Source: an uncultured Oscillospiraceae bacterium | GTDB lineage: Bacteria; Bacillota; Clostridia; Oscillospirales; Oscillospiraceae | DNA length: 64,000 nucleotides | Assembly: GCA_947626905.1 (NCBI GenBank) | Contig: CANQUE010000004.1 | Span: forward strand, 1-64,000 | Reading direction: 5' to 3' | Part shown: positions 37,229 through 47,328 of the stretch, piece after piece | How the letters are laid out: every line of letters begins with the position of its first letter | Numbering within the stretch: position 1 is the stretch's first letter | Made by a program: the position numbers and the translations under genes | Notes under the pieces: model-generated | Databases searched by the model: none | What the model was told of the DNA's origin: nothing | Seen by the model: the letters and a program-made list of their open reading frames with translations, nothing else

Positions 37229-37783
37229 TCACCGGCCCATCGGCCGGGAAGCGATCAGTTTGCAGGGGATGTAAATGGGCATGGCCCAGACCAGGCTGTA
37301 TGCCGTCTGGATCAGCCCCGTGCGCCACACGGGCCAATTCGCGCCCGCCCCCAGAAGGGCCGTCCGAAACAGTTTCACGTCCCCGTCCAGGAAAAACAGG
37401 AACCGGAACATCTGGCAGAAGGCCACCACGGCGAGCGCCGCCAGGGTCAGCGTCATATAGGACACGAAACCCTTGTGGAGCATATATTTTCCCAGCACGC
37501 CGGAGAAAAAACCGGCGGCGGGGAGCAGTACGGTGAACAGCGCCACCTGGTCGGTATAGGCGATGTCGGAGAAGATCCCCGCCGTCAGCCCGACGAAGCC
37601 GCCCCAAAGGCCGCCCTCGAACAGGCCCACCGCCACCACCGCCGACGGCACCAGCATGGCCCGCACGCCCCACAGCGTAAAGCGCACCGCCACCAGGTTC
37701 TGCAGGGAGAACAGCACCACCAGCAGCAGCCCGTAGGCGATGGCCCGGCGCAGCTTGGACAGGTCTATCAAGTCAAGCAGCAT
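37229..37783 (-). CDS. mreD: Rod shape-determining protein MreD
   Basis: Small multi-TM protein between mreC and PBP2, 'GGLWGGFVGLTAGIFSDIAY'. Confidence 0.88.
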   Translation of the reverse strand: MLLDLIDLSKLRRAIAYGLLLVVLFSLQNLVAVRFTLWGVRAMLVPSAVVAVGLFEGGLWGGFVGLTAGIFSDIAYTDQVALFTVLLPAAGFFSGVLGKYMLHKGFVSYMTLTLAALAVVAFCQMFRFLFFLDGDVKLFRTALLGAGANWPVWRTGLIQTAYSLVWAMPIYIPCKLIASRPMGR

Positions 37784-37788
37784 AATGC

Positions 37789-38637
37789 TTACTCCTGAAC
37801 GGTGAAGTCGGTGATGATGAACACCTGTGTCAGACTGCCCAGGTCACAGGCCGGCTCTACCACGCCGTAGATGGTCTGGCCGTTGCCCTCGCTGAGCACG
37901 GCGCTGATATAGCCGATGATCAGTCCCTGGGGAATGGAGCCTCTGCCGGAGGTGAGCACCGCCTCGCCCTCCACCAGCTGGGCGTTCTCGGACAGATAGG
38001 TCAGGCGCAGCTCGTTGTTCTGCATCAGGGAGAACTCGCCCACGCACATCCCCACCGCGCCGGCTTCGCCCACCAGCGCGCCCACGTCGATGCCGGAGTC
38101 GACCACGGTACGCACCGTGCACCAGGTGTCCCCCAGCTCGATGACCTGGCCCACCAGCGCGCCGTACTCGGTGATGACGCAGTCGCCCACCTCGATGGGG
38201 TTGGTGGCGTTGGACGAGCCCTTGGAGATGCGGAAGGTGCTCTCCCAGTTGGAGCTGGACCACTCCGTGATCTTGGCGGACTCCATCACATAGTCGGTAT
38301 GCTTTTCCGCGAAGCCCAGCAGCTCCCGCAGCCGGATGTTCTCCTCCTGGAACTCGGAGGCGCTGATGGCCGCCTGCTGGGCCTGGGCCAGCTGGGCCCG
38401 GAGGGCGTTGTTGTCCGCCACCAGCTGGTCATATTCGTAGATATAGCCATAGATGCCCTCGATCCACTCGATGGCGGAGGAGGCCGCCTGGCCCACCGCG
38501 CCGGACAGAGAACCGGTCACGTTGGCCAGCAGTCCCGCCCGGCCGCCCAGCAGCACGGTGGCCAGCACCGCTATCAGCACCACGGCCACCACCACTGCGC
38601 CTACCCGCAGGCCATATTTTCTGATGTATTCTTTCAA
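37789..38637 (-). CDS. mreC: Rod shape-determining protein MreC
   Basis: TM plus coiled coil plus MreC beta domain 'VGDCVITEYGALVGQVIELGDTWCTVRTVVDSGIDVGALV'. TTG start at 38637 avoids the overlap with maf implied by the ORF-track start 38682. Confidence 0.9.
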   Translation of the reverse strand: MKEYIRKYGLRVGAVVVAVVLIAVLATVLLGGRAGLLANVTGSLSGAVGQAASSAIEWIEGIYGYIYEYDQLVADNNALRAQLAQAQQAAISASEFQEENIRLRELLGFAEKHTDYVMESAKITEWSSSNWESTFRISKGSSNATNPIEVGDCVITEYGALVGQVIELGDTWCTVRTVVDSGIDVGALVGEAGAVGMCVGEFSLMQNNELRLTYLSENAQLVEGEAVLTSGRGSIPQGLIIGYISAVLSEGNGQTIYGVVEPACDLGSLTQVFIITDFTVQE

Positions 38638-39221
38638 ACCAACTTGACTCCCGCTTCTGAAAGCATTTCCCCCAAAAGACACAGGGGCAGACCCACCACG
38701 TTGTAGTAGTCCCCCTCGATCCGCTCCACAAAAAGCCCCGCCCGGCCCTGGTAGCCATAGGCCCCGGCCTTGTCCATAGGCTCGCCGGTGGCCACATAGC
38801 TGTCGATCTCGGCGTCGGTCAGCTCCCGGAAGAACACCTTCGTCACGGCCATGCGGGTGTCGTTGTAAGACTGGACGGCGGGATACACGCCGTACCGCAC
38901 CAGGCTCACGCCGGTGTAGACCTGGTGCTCCCGGCCGGAGAGCAGCCGCAGCATCCGCCGGGCGTCCGCCACGTCATGGGGCTTGCCCAGGATCATCCCG
39001 TTTACGCCCACCACCGTGTCCGCGCCGATCACCAGCGCCTCGGGATGGGCTTCGGCCACCTGCCTGGCCTTTTGCTGGGACAGATACCAGGCCGTCCGGC
39101 CCGCCTCCGCCTCGTCGGGCGGCACCTCCGGCCCCGGGGCGGGGATGATCCGGAACGGCAGCCCCAGCGTTTCCATCAGCTGCCGCCTTCTGGGGGAGGT
39201 GGAGGCAAGGATCAGCTCCAT
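38634..39221 (-). CDS. maf: Maf family nucleotide pyrophosphatase
   Basis: 'MELILASTSPRRRQLMETLGLPFRIIPAP', 'VIGADTVVGVNGMILGKPHDVADARRMLRLLSGREHQVYTGVSLV'. Confidence 0.95.
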   Translation of the reverse strand: MELILASTSPRRRQLMETLGLPFRIIPAPGPEVPPDEAEAGRTAWYLSQQKARQVAEAHPEALVIGADTVVGVNGMILGKPHDVADARRMLRLLSGREHQVYTGVSLVRYGVYPAVQSYNDTRMAVTKVFFRELTDAEIDSYVATGEPMDKAGAYGYQGRAGLFVERIEGDYYNVVGLPLCLLGEMLSEAGVKLV

Positions 39222-41308
39222 AGCGCTCCTTTCTGATAGGCCCCCCGGCTGGCGTTGATCGGCACATAGTCGTTTTGCTCCCGGTACCGCTGGGTCACCT
39301 GCACGCACTCCCGGGGGCTCTCGGTGGTGAACAGCAGCCGCAGGCCCCACAGCCCCGCCCCGGCATATATCTCCGGGTGGTCGGCCAGGAAGATCTTCCG
39401 GCTGTCATAGACCGTGTTCCGGCAGCCAAACTCCTTCGCCACCGGGTATACGCCTCCAAAGGCGTCCCCCATGGAGGCAGGGGTGGAGCAGGCGCACCGC
39501 CCGGCGCTGTTGCGGATCAGGCAGTGATCCGTCACCATCACCGGCACCCGGCCGTAGACCACCATCTCGGTGGGGGCGGACTTGGCCATCCCGGCGATCT
39601 GCCGGGCGGTCATCTCACAGGAGGCGGTGACGGAGATCAGCCCCGCCCGGCCCAGCCGGTCCAGGGCCAGGGAGTTGGCCACGTTCAGGGCCAGATCCCC
39701 CCGCACGGCCATGCCCGCCCGCCGGGCCGCCGGCAGCAGCCCCAGGCTCCCGGCCAGCACCTGGCGCACGCCCATGGCTTGGAGCGCGGCCAAAAGCTCC
39801 GCCAGCACCGGCATCTCCGCCTCGGAAACCACCGGCGGCAGCACCGCCGCGATCTTTGTCCCCCGGGAGCGGAAATGCTCCACCCCCGGCGCTCCGGCCG
39901 CCAGCACCTCCGCCGGCACATAGAGCAGCTCCGCCCCCATGCCGGCCAGCTCCGGCGTCAGCTGGGACTCGGAGGACACCTGCAATATCAGCTTGGGCGG
40001 CCCCGGCGGGAGCTGGTTCTCCGGCCGGAGAGGGCGCTCCTCCACCCGGACGGTCACCGGTTCCCGGCTCTTGTCGCTGATCTGGGCCAGCAGATCCCGC
40101 CGGGCGTCTTCCACCGCCTCGTCGGGATAGTCCAGGTTCGGGGCCACGGCGCATTTGACATAGGTGCAGTGAAAGGGCGTCCCGCCCGTGCGCTGCAGGA
40201 TCTCCCGGACGCGGCTGTCGGATATGCCCTGGCGGCCCAGGTCGATGGGCTCAAAGCCCCTGTGCACCGCCCGGCTGCCCTGTTCGTCCTCCGCGGCGAA
40301 CAGGGCGGGCTTGCCCGGCTCCAGCACCGCGTAAAACTTCACCGGCACCCGGCGCAACTCGCCGCTCATGTAACCGCGGCGCACCTCCGTATAGAACCGG
40401 GACGGGACCTTGTCCCGCTCCGGCGCGGGGGCGAACATATCCGGCCCCGCCTGGCCGGTGAAATAGCCGTCGGACAGGCCCGTGGCGCCGAAGGCGCCGG
40501 CCAGATAATCCCGCTCCTCCGGCGAGGGGGGCAGCTTTTCCCGGATCGCCCGGGCATACAGCCGGGTGGCATAGGCCACATATTCGGGGCGGCGGTCCCG
40601 CCCCTCGATGGCGGCGAAGGCCACCCCGGCGGCCTCCAGCTCCTCCAGCCGGTCGATCAGGCACACGTCCGCCATGGACAGGGGATGCTCGTCCATCCGT
40701 CCGCCCAGGGAGAACCGGCCCCGGCAGGGCTGGGCGCAGCGCAGGCACCCGTCCCCCCGGTGTTCATGGGCCATGGCCCCTATGTAGCAGCGGCCGCTGT
40801 GGGCCACGCACACCGGCCCGTGGACGCACACCCCCACCGGGATGGGCGACGCCTTGGCGATGGCGGCCACCTGGTCCGCGCTCAGCTCCGGGGCCAGGAT
40901 CACCCGGCTCAGACCCATGGCGGCCGCGGCCGCCACGCTGTCCAGGTTGCTCAGCCCCAGGCGCAGGCCGCCCCACAGGGGCATGTCCGGCAGAGTCTGG
41001 CGCAGCGCCGAAATCAGGCCCGTGTCCCGGACCACCAGCGCCCCCGCGCCCTCCCGGGCGGCAAACAGCGCCAGATCCAGGGCCTGGGGCAGGGTCTCGT
41101 CCGTATACAGCGCCTCCACGGCCACCGCCGCCAGGCAACCCCGCACCCGGCAGTAGCGGATGCTCTGGGCCAGCCCCTCCCGTTCCAGGGGCTGGTCGCC
41201 CTTGCCCAGGGCGGTGAGCCCCCGGCCCATATATACCGTGTCCGCTCCGCTCTGCACGGCGGCGATCACCGCCTCCGTGCTCCCGGCAGGCGCAAGAATC
41301 TGCAGCAT
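39212..41308 (-). CDS. Peptidase U32 family protein with DUF3656-like region
   Basis: 'LQILAPAGSTEAVIAAVQSGADTVYMG', 'CVHGPVCVAHSGRCYIGAMAHEHRGDGCLRCAQPCR'; start at MLQIL (41308). Confidence 0.92.
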   Translation of the reverse strand: MLQILAPAGSTEAVIAAVQSGADTVYMGRGLTALGKGDQPLEREGLAQSIRYCRVRGCLAAVAVEALYTDETLPQALDLALFAAREGAGALVVRDTGLISALRQTLPDMPLWGGLRLGLSNLDSVAAAAAMGLSRVILAPELSADQVAAIAKASPIPVGVCVHGPVCVAHSGRCYIGAMAHEHRGDGCLRCAQPCRGRFSLGGRMDEHPLSMADVCLIDRLEELEAAGVAFAAIEGRDRRPEYVAYATRLYARAIREKLPPSPEERDYLAGAFGATGLSDGYFTGQAGPDMFAPAPERDKVPSRFYTEVRRGYMSGELRRVPVKFYAVLEPGKPALFAAEDEQGSRAVHRGFEPIDLGRQGISDSRVREILQRTGGTPFHCTYVKCAVAPNLDYPDEAVEDARRDLLAQISDKSREPVTVRVEERPLRPENQLPPGPPKLILQVSSESQLTPELAGMGAELLYVPAEVLAAGAPGVEHFRSRGTKIAAVLPPVVSEAEMPVLAELLAALQAMGVRQVLAGSLGLLPAARRAGMAVRGDLALNVANSLALDRLGRAGLISVTASCEMTARQIAGMAKSAPTEMVVYGRVPVMVTDHCLIRNSAGRCACSTPASMGDAFGGVYPVAKEFGCRNTVYDSRKIFLADHPEIYAGAGLWGLRLLFTTESPRECVQVTQRYREQNDYVPINASRGAYQKGALWS

Positions 41309-41453
41309 AAATCCCTCGTGTTCATCCGGCCGCAGGCGGCCGGGCAGGTGCCAGTCCAAAGACCATAAAAGACCATATAATCTTTTACATTATAAACGTA
41401 AACCTCTGACAAAACAAGAGAAAATCCCGATTTCAGGAAGCCTTTACAAAAAC

Positions 41454-42302
41454 TTAAAATTTGACCCGCCGGAGCTCGTCCAGCGCCGACGCCGGCACGC
41501 GCACCTCTCCGTCTATGCCCCGGCCCAGCCGGATGCGGGGCTTGCGCTCGCCGTGGAAATCGCTGCCGCCGGACACGGCCAGGCCGAACCGGGCCGCCAG
41601 ACCGGTCAGAAGCTCCCGCCGCTCCGGGCCATAGCCGGAATAGACGCACTCCATGGCCCGGCATCCCGCCTCGGTACAGGCGCGGATGAAGGCCTCCAGC
41701 GCCCCGCCCTCGTAGCCGTACTGCAGCGGATGGGCGATGGCGGCCAGGCCCCCGGCGCTTCGGATGGCCTCGACCGCCTGCTCCAGAGGCATGCGCCGCC
41801 GGGGCTGGTAATAGACGCCGCCCTTGTTCAGCCACCGGGTCAGCGCCTCCTCCACCGAGGACGCGCAGCCCGCCTTCACCAGCAGGGAGGCGATGTGGGG
41901 CCGGCCCAGGACCGCCCCGGGAAAGGAGGCCCTCAGCCGGTCCATGGAAAGGGGAAAGCCGTCCGCCGCCATGGCGTCCACGATGGCCGTGTTGCGGCGC
42001 TCCCGCTCCCGCCGGAACCAGTCCAGCGCCTCGGCCAGGGCGGGGGCGGCCGGGTCGATGAAATAGCCCAGGATGTGTACGCCCTGGCCCAGATACCCGG
42101 CGGAGACCTCCACGCCGGGGACCACCTCCACCCCCAGCGCCTCTCCCGCCGCCAGCGCCTCGGCCAGGCCGGAGGCGGTGTCGTGGTCGGTCACGGCGAT
42201 GGCGGCCAGGCCCGTTTCCCGGGCCAGCGCCACCGTCTGGCGGGGCGTCAGGGTCCCGTCCGACGCCGTGGTGTGTACATGCAGATCGATCAGGCGTTCC
42301 AT
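41454..42302 (-). CDS. PHP-domain phosphoesterase
   Basis: 'MERLIDLHVHTTASDGTLTPRQTVALARETGLAAIAVTDHDTASG', 'IAHPLQYG', 'SGGSDFHGERKP'. Confidence 0.93.
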   Translation of the reverse strand: MERLIDLHVHTTASDGTLTPRQTVALARETGLAAIAVTDHDTASGLAEALAAGEALGVEVVPGVEVSAGYLGQGVHILGYFIDPAAPALAEALDWFRRERERRNTAIVDAMAADGFPLSMDRLRASFPGAVLGRPHIASLLVKAGCASSVEEALTRWLNKGGVYYQPRRRMPLEQAVEAIRSAGGLAAIAHPLQYGYEGGALEAFIRACTEAGCRAMECVYSGYGPERRELLTGLAARFGLAVSGGSDFHGERKPRIRLGRGIDGEVRVPASALDELRRVKF

Positions 42303-42433
42303 CGTCCGTCCTCCTGTCGTTGTCGTTCCGCGGTAAGGGGGCATGTTTTGCGGTCCCGGCTTCGCCGGGAGCAAAACGCCGTAAATCAAATATAATGGCC
42401 GCTTGCGGCCATTATAGCATAAACAAGCAAAAC

Positions 42434-42462
42434 TTGTAACTGGTCCCGGTTGATGTTATAAT
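42434..42462 (+). promoter_or_regulatory. Sigma-A-type promoter of the DnaD-like gene
   Basis: TTGTAA-17 nt-TATAAT. Confidence 0.65.
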
Positions 42463-42495
42463 GTAGAAGATCATACCAAAGACAAGGGACGAGCC

Positions 42496-43437
42496 ATGGA
42501 CGACGCCAAGCTGAAACTGAACAGCCCCCGCCTTTTGGCGGTGCCTCTGCGGGACGCGGACCGCCTTCTGGAAGCCGGCGACGGCGATTGCGCGCTGCTG
42601 TATCTGTACCTGGTCAAGGGGGGCGGGGTCCTGGATCTGGAGCAGGCCGCGGGAGAGCTGCGGCTGTCCGTCCGGGCGGTACAGGCCATCGCCCGGCGGT
42701 TGGAGCGGATGGGTCTGCTGGATATGGCGGACCGGGACGTCCAGCCCGCCCGGGAGCCGCCCGAATACCGGGCGGCGGACGTGGTGCGCCGCAGCCAGTC
42801 GGACCCGGCCTTCCGGGACCTGGTGAAGGAGGCCCAGACCGCGCTGGGGCGGCTTTTGAGCTCCACAGATCTGAAAAAGCTGTTCGGCATCTACGACGAT
42901 CTGGCCCTGCCGCCGGAGGTGATCATGCTGCTGATCCACCACTGCCGGGAGGAGCACGAGCAGCGCTACGGCGCCGGGCGGAACCTGGGCTTCGCCGCCA
43001 TCGAAAAGGAGGCGTACAGCTGGTTCGACCGGGAGATCGTCACCTATGAGCAGGCGGAGAGCTGGCTGGCGGAGCTGGACCGGCGCAAGAGCCTGACCGG
43101 GGAGATCCAGCAGGCCCTGGGCATCCGGGGCAGGGATCTGACGGCCACGGAGCGGCGGTACATCGACCAGTGGATCGAGCTGGGCTTCGGCCCGGAGCCC
43201 CTGGCTCTGGCGGCGGACCGGACCGTCACCAACACCGGGGCGCTGAAGTGGAAATATATGGACTCCATCGTCCGCTCCTGGCACAGCAAGGGCCTGCACA
43301 CCGTGGCCGACATCGAGCAGAAGGACCGCAAGAACCCGGCCGCGCCCCTTCCGCCCCGGCAGGCCGCCGGGTCCGCTCCCGACGCCGGAGAGCTGGAACG
43401 GATGAAGAAGCTCCGGGAACGAATGAAGAACCGTTGA
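42496..43437 (+). CDS. DnaD domain protein (primosome)
   Basis: Winged-helix N-terminus; DnaD region 'ALGRLLSSTDLKKLFGIYDDLALPPEVIMLLIHHC...YIDQWIELGFGPEPLALAADRTV'. Confidence 0.88.
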   Translation: MDDAKLKLNSPRLLAVPLRDADRLLEAGDGDCALLYLYLVKGGGVLDLEQAAGELRLSVRAVQAIARRLERMGLLDMADRDVQPAREPPEYRAADVVRRSQSDPAFRDLVKEAQTALGRLLSSTDLKKLFGIYDDLALPPEVIMLLIHHCREEHEQRYGAGRNLGFAAIEKEAYSWFDREIVTYEQAESWLAELDRRKSLTGEIQQALGIRGRDLTATERRYIDQWIELGFGPEPLALAADRTVTNTGALKWKYMDSIVRSWHSKGLHTVADIEQKDRKNPAAPLPPRQAAGSAPDAGELERMKKLRERMKNR

Positions 43438-43447
43438 GGACACAGCC

Positions 43448-44437
43448 ATGGACGGAAAGCTGCTGGCCCAGGCCAGAGAGGAAAAAGAGAATATCCGCCG
43501 GGCGGCCGTACAGACGGACCGGCTCCGCCACGAAACGGCCTATGCCCGGGTGCCGGAGCTGCGGCGGCTGGACGAGCGCATCGCCGCGCTGGTGCCGCTG
43601 GCGGCGGTGGCGGCCCTTGGCGACGGTCCGGACCTGGACCGGCTCCGGGCGGAGAGCCTGGACCTGCAGGCCCGCCGGGCGGAGCTGCTGGTGGAGAACG
43701 GCTGGCCCATCAACTGGCTGGACGGGGCCTGGAGCTGCCCCAAATGCCGGGACACCGGCTATGTGGAGGGGCGGATGTGCTCCTGCCTGAAAAAGCTGTA
43801 CGACAAAGCGCAGACCCGGGAGCTGTCGGAGCTGCTGCTGCTGGGCAGCGAGAGCTTCGGCACCTTCGATCTGGGCCTTTACGACGACCGGCCCGACCCC
43901 GCCTCCGGGGTCTCTCCCCGGGCGCAGATGGAAACGGTGTTCGGCATCTGTTACGATTACGCCCTGGACTTCGGCCGCCGGCGGGAGAATTACCTGTTCC
44001 GGGGCGGCACGGGTCTGGGCAAGACCTTTTTGTCCGCCTGCATCGCCCGGGAAGTGGCGCAGCAGGGCTTTTCCGTGGTCTATGCGTCCGCGGTGTCGGC
44101 CCTGACCGCCTTCGAGCGGCAGAAATTCTCCCACGACGGGGAGGAGGCCGCCCAGGCCGACGGAAAGGTCCGGCGGCTGATGGGATGCGACCTGCTCATT
44201 TTGGACGACCTGGGCACGGAGATGGTCTCAGAATTTACCCGCAGCGCCCTGTATACGCTGATCAACACCCGGCTGGTGGACCGGAAGAAGACCGTCATCA
44301 GCACCAACCTGTCCGCCGCCGAGATGGCCGCCCGCTATACCCCCCAGATCGTATCCCGCCTGGAGGGGGAATATCAGATCCTCTCTTTTGCCGGACGGGA
44401 CATCCGGCTGCTGAAAAAGGAGCGGGGCCTGGACTGA
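43448..44437 (+). CDS. DnaI/DnaC/IstB-like ATP-binding protein
   Basis: 'CPKCRDTGYVEGRMCSC', Walker A 'LFRGGTGLGKTFLSACIA', Walker B 'CDLLILDDLGTE', 'VISTNLSAAEM'. Confidence 0.92.
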   Translation: MDGKLLAQAREEKENIRRAAVQTDRLRHETAYARVPELRRLDERIAALVPLAAVAALGDGPDLDRLRAESLDLQARRAELLVENGWPINWLDGAWSCPKCRDTGYVEGRMCSCLKKLYDKAQTRELSELLLLGSESFGTFDLGLYDDRPDPASGVSPRAQMETVFGICYDYALDFGRRRENYLFRGGTGLGKTFLSACIAREVAQQGFSVVYASAVSALTAFERQKFSHDGEEAAQADGKVRRLMGCDLLILDDLGTEMVSEFTRSALYTLINTRLVDRKKTVISTNLSAAEMAARYTPQIVSRLEGEYQILSFAGRDIRLLKKERGLD

Positions 44438-44453
44438 CGGCCGCCCCGAAAAC

Positions 44454-44490
44454 ACCGTGGACCCCCGGCGCGCTGCCGGAAGTCCACGGT
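44454..44490 (+). terminator. Intrinsic terminator between convergent genes
   Basis: ACCGTGGAC-cc-CCGGC-gcgct-GCCGG-aa-GTCCACGGT then GATCCTTTTTT. Confidence 0.85.
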
Positions 44491-44500
44491 GATCCTTTTT

Positions 44501-45439
44501 TCAGCCCAGTACGCGCAGCCAGTTGTTGAAGAAGATGTCCTCCAGCGTCCCCCGGTCGTAGCCCCGCTCCGCCAGGGCGTCCCACAGCCGGGGCAGGTCC
44601 TGTACCCCCTGCCAGCCAAAGGCCAGGCGGCACCCGTCCCAATCGCCGCCCAGAGCCAGCGTTTTGGCGCCGTCCAGGTCCATGAAATGGTCCACATGGC
44701 GCACCGCGTCCTCCAGGCCGCCGGTCCCGCCGATGAAGTCCTCGTACATATTCAGTCCCGCGGCGCCGCCGCTGTCCCGGACGGCCCGGAACATGTCATC
44801 CGTCAGGTTCCGGCTGTGTCCGCAGACCGCCCTGGCGTTGGAGTGGCTGGCCACCAGAGGCCCCAGGGCCATCTCCGCCAGGTCCCAGAACCCGGCGTCG
44901 GACAAATGGGACACGTCCGGCAGGATCTGCAGCCGGGCCGCCTCCCGGACAAAGGCCCGGCCCCGGTCCGTGAGCCCCTGCTCCGGCCGTTCCACGTTGG
45001 ACCCGGACAGGGCGTTGGCGTGGTTCCACGTCACGTTCACCAGCCGCACGCCCCAGCCGGCCGCCTGCTCCAGCATGGCCGGCTCGCACCCCAGCAGCTC
45101 CCCGCCCTCCACGGAGAGCAGCGCCGCCGTTTTCCCGGCGGCCAGGGCGGCGGCGATGTCCGCCGCGGTGGCGCACCGGACCGCCAGGTCCGCGTTCTTT
45201 TCCAGCTCCCCGGCAAACACGTCCCTCTGCCGGCGGCACTCGCCGGCCAGATCCCCCGGGACCCGGCCGCTGTCGGCGAAAATGGCAAATACCTGCACCG
45301 CTTTTTGGAAGCGGCTCAGCCGGACCAGGTCCAGCTGGCCCCCGTTTTCCCGCAGGCTCTGTCCCCCGTGGGCGCAGCGGCTGACGGTGTCGCAGTGAGC
45401 GTCAAAATAGGGGATATCCCCCATGGCTGAAGCGGACAT
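44501..45439 (-). CDS. Membrane dipeptidase (peptidase M19)
   Basis: 'DIPYFDAHCDTVSRC', 'LLSVEGGELLG', 'VRLVNVTWNHANALSGSN', 'PDVSHLSDAGFWDLAE', 'VASHSNARAVCGHSRNLTD'. Confidence 0.93.
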   Translation of the reverse strand: MSASAMGDIPYFDAHCDTVSRCAHGGQSLRENGGQLDLVRLSRFQKAVQVFAIFADSGRVPGDLAGECRRQRDVFAGELEKNADLAVRCATAADIAAALAAGKTAALLSVEGGELLGCEPAMLEQAAGWGVRLVNVTWNHANALSGSNVERPEQGLTDRGRAFVREAARLQILPDVSHLSDAGFWDLAEMALGPLVASHSNARAVCGHSRNLTDDMFRAVRDSGGAAGLNMYEDFIGGTGGLEDAVRHVDHFMDLDGAKTLALGGDWDGCRLAFGWQGVQDLPRLWDALAERGYDRGTLEDIFFNNWLRVLG

Positions 45440-45705
45440 GATCCCTTCCTCCCGTCGTTTTCATCCCCAGCAGTATATGCTCTGAGGCGGCGGTTGTCAA
45501 CGCCGGCGCAGCCGGCATAAATTGTGGATGATTTCCAAAGAACTGGTAAATTTTTGTCGAGTATTATTTGCAAAGAAAATAACAAACCTCTTCCATTTGG
45601 AGGAAGGCTTTGCTATAATGTGGAATATAGAGTGGACGATATCATAGCCGTTGGCTATGATGACGATAGAAAAATAAATATGCCGGTTCCGGCAGGGGGT
45701 AATTT

Positions 45706-46668
45706 ATGATTTCACACGGGAAAGAGATCAAGGTCTTCACCGGAAATGCCAATCCCGCCCTGGCCCAGGGGATATGCGACAACCTGAACATCTCGCTGGG
45801 CGACGCCGTATGCACCCACTTCGCGGATGGGGAATGCTCTGTGTCCGTCTACGAGCCTGTGCGCGGGGCGGACGTGTTTTTGGTCCAGTCCACATGCGGT
45901 CCCGTTAACGACAACCTGATGGAGCTGCTGGTGATGACCGACGCCATGCGCCGGGCCTCCGCCGGCCGGATCACCGCCGTGATGCCCTATTTCGGCTATG
46001 CCCGGCAGGACCGGAAAGCCAAGAGCCGCGATCCCATCTCCGCCAAGCTGGTGGCGAACCTCATCACCCAGGCCGGCGCGGACCGGGTCCTGACCATGGA
46101 CCTGCACGCCCCCCAGATCCAGGGCTTTTTCGACATCGCCGTGGACAATCTCTCCGGCGGGCCCCTGTTCGCCAACCACTATAAAAAGCGTTTTGATCTG
46201 GCCAGCGGCCAGTATATGGTCGTATCTCCGGACGTGGGCAGCGTGGCCCGGGCCCGGACTTTTGCCATGAAGCTGGGCGTGGGCCTGGCCATCGTGGACA
46301 AGCGCCGGGAGAAGGCCAACCAATCCGAGGTGATGAACCTGATCGGCAACGTGGAGGGCAAAAACGTCATCATCTTGGACGACATGGTGGATACCGCCGG
46401 CTCCCTGGTCGGAGCGGCCAGGGCCCTCAAGGAGCTGGGCGGCGCCAACAAGGTCTATGCCTGCGCCAGCCACGGCGTGCTGTCCGGCCCCGCCCTGGAG
46501 CGGATCGAGTCCAGCGCGCTGGAGGAGCTGCTGCTGTTCGACACCATCCCCTACCCCAAGGATCAGCCCCAGGTGGAGAAGATCCGCTATCTCTCCGCCG
46601 CGCCGATCTTTGCCGCGTCCATCCACCGGATCTACGAGGACGAGTCCCTCTCGTCCCTGTTCGACTGA
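45706..46668 (+). CDS. prs: Ribose-phosphate pyrophosphokinase
   Basis: 'KVFTGNANPALAQGICDNLNISLGDA', 'YFGYARQDRKAKSRDPISAKLVANLI', 'VIILDDMVDTAGSLVGAARAL'. Confidence 0.95.
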   Translation: MISHGKEIKVFTGNANPALAQGICDNLNISLGDAVCTHFADGECSVSVYEPVRGADVFLVQSTCGPVNDNLMELLVMTDAMRRASAGRITAVMPYFGYARQDRKAKSRDPISAKLVANLITQAGADRVLTMDLHAPQIQGFFDIAVDNLSGGPLFANHYKKRFDLASGQYMVVSPDVGSVARARTFAMKLGVGLAIVDKRREKANQSEVMNLIGNVEGKNVIILDDMVDTAGSLVGAARALKELGGANKVYACASHGVLSGPALERIESSALEELLLFDTIPYPKDQPQVEKIRYLSAAPIFAASIHRIYEDESLSSLFD

Positions 46669-47258
46669 TGTTCGGCACGGGCGGCAGCGTCCAATGGCTG
46701 GCGGTGTTCCTGGGCAACCCGGGGCCCCGCTACACCGGCACCCGGCACAACGCCGGGTTTCTGGCGGCGGACGAGCTGGCCCGGGAAAAGGGCGTGAAGA
46801 TCGCCCGGCTGCGCTTCCGGGCCATGACGGGCCGGATCGAGCTGGGCGGGGCGGGCGTGCTGCTGATGAAGCCCCAGACATATATGAACGAGTCGGGCCA
46901 GGCCGTGGGCCAGGCCGCCCGGTTTTATAAGCTGCCCCCGGAGCGGGTGATCGTGGTGTCCGACGACATCAACCTACCCTGCGGCCGCCTGCGGGTGCGC
47001 CCCCGGGGCTCCGCCGGCGGGCACAACGGTCTGAAAAGCGTCATCGCCCACCTGGGCAGCGAGGATTTCCCCCGGGTCCGCATCGGGGTGGGCGCCCCTC
47101 CCCACGGAGGCGGGGAGCAGGTGGACTGGGTGCTGGGCGTGCCGAAAAACCAGGACTGGGAGGACTTTTCCGGGGCGTGCGCCCGGGCCGCCCAGGCGGT
47201 GGAGGAGTACATCCTCCACGGGCCGGAGCGGACCATGGACCGGTTCAACCGGCAGTGA
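46668..47258 (+). CDS. pth: Peptidyl-tRNA hydrolase
   Basis: 'VFLGNPGPRYTGTRHNAGFLAAD', 'LMKPQTYMNESGQAV', 'GSAGGHNGLKSVIAHLGSEDFPRVRIGVG'. Confidence 0.95.
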   Translation: MFGTGGSVQWLAVFLGNPGPRYTGTRHNAGFLAADELAREKGVKIARLRFRAMTGRIELGGAGVLLMKPQTYMNESGQAVGQAARFYKLPPERVIVVSDDINLPCGRLRVRPRGSAGGHNGLKSVIAHLGSEDFPRVRIGVGAPPHGGGEQVDWVLGVPKNQDWEDFSGACARAAQAVEEYILHGPERTMDRFNRQ

Positions 47259-47328
47259 TATTTCCGTATTCCTGCGCTTACGGCGGAGCGCAAAAAATAT
47301 CGATGAAATATGAAAAGGGGGTTCGCCA

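Noticed and set aside
35000-37798. 932-aa plus-strand ORF
   Set aside because: Antisense to PBP2 (SxxK/SxN/KTG present on the minus strand); His/Gly/Ala-rich shadow ORF.
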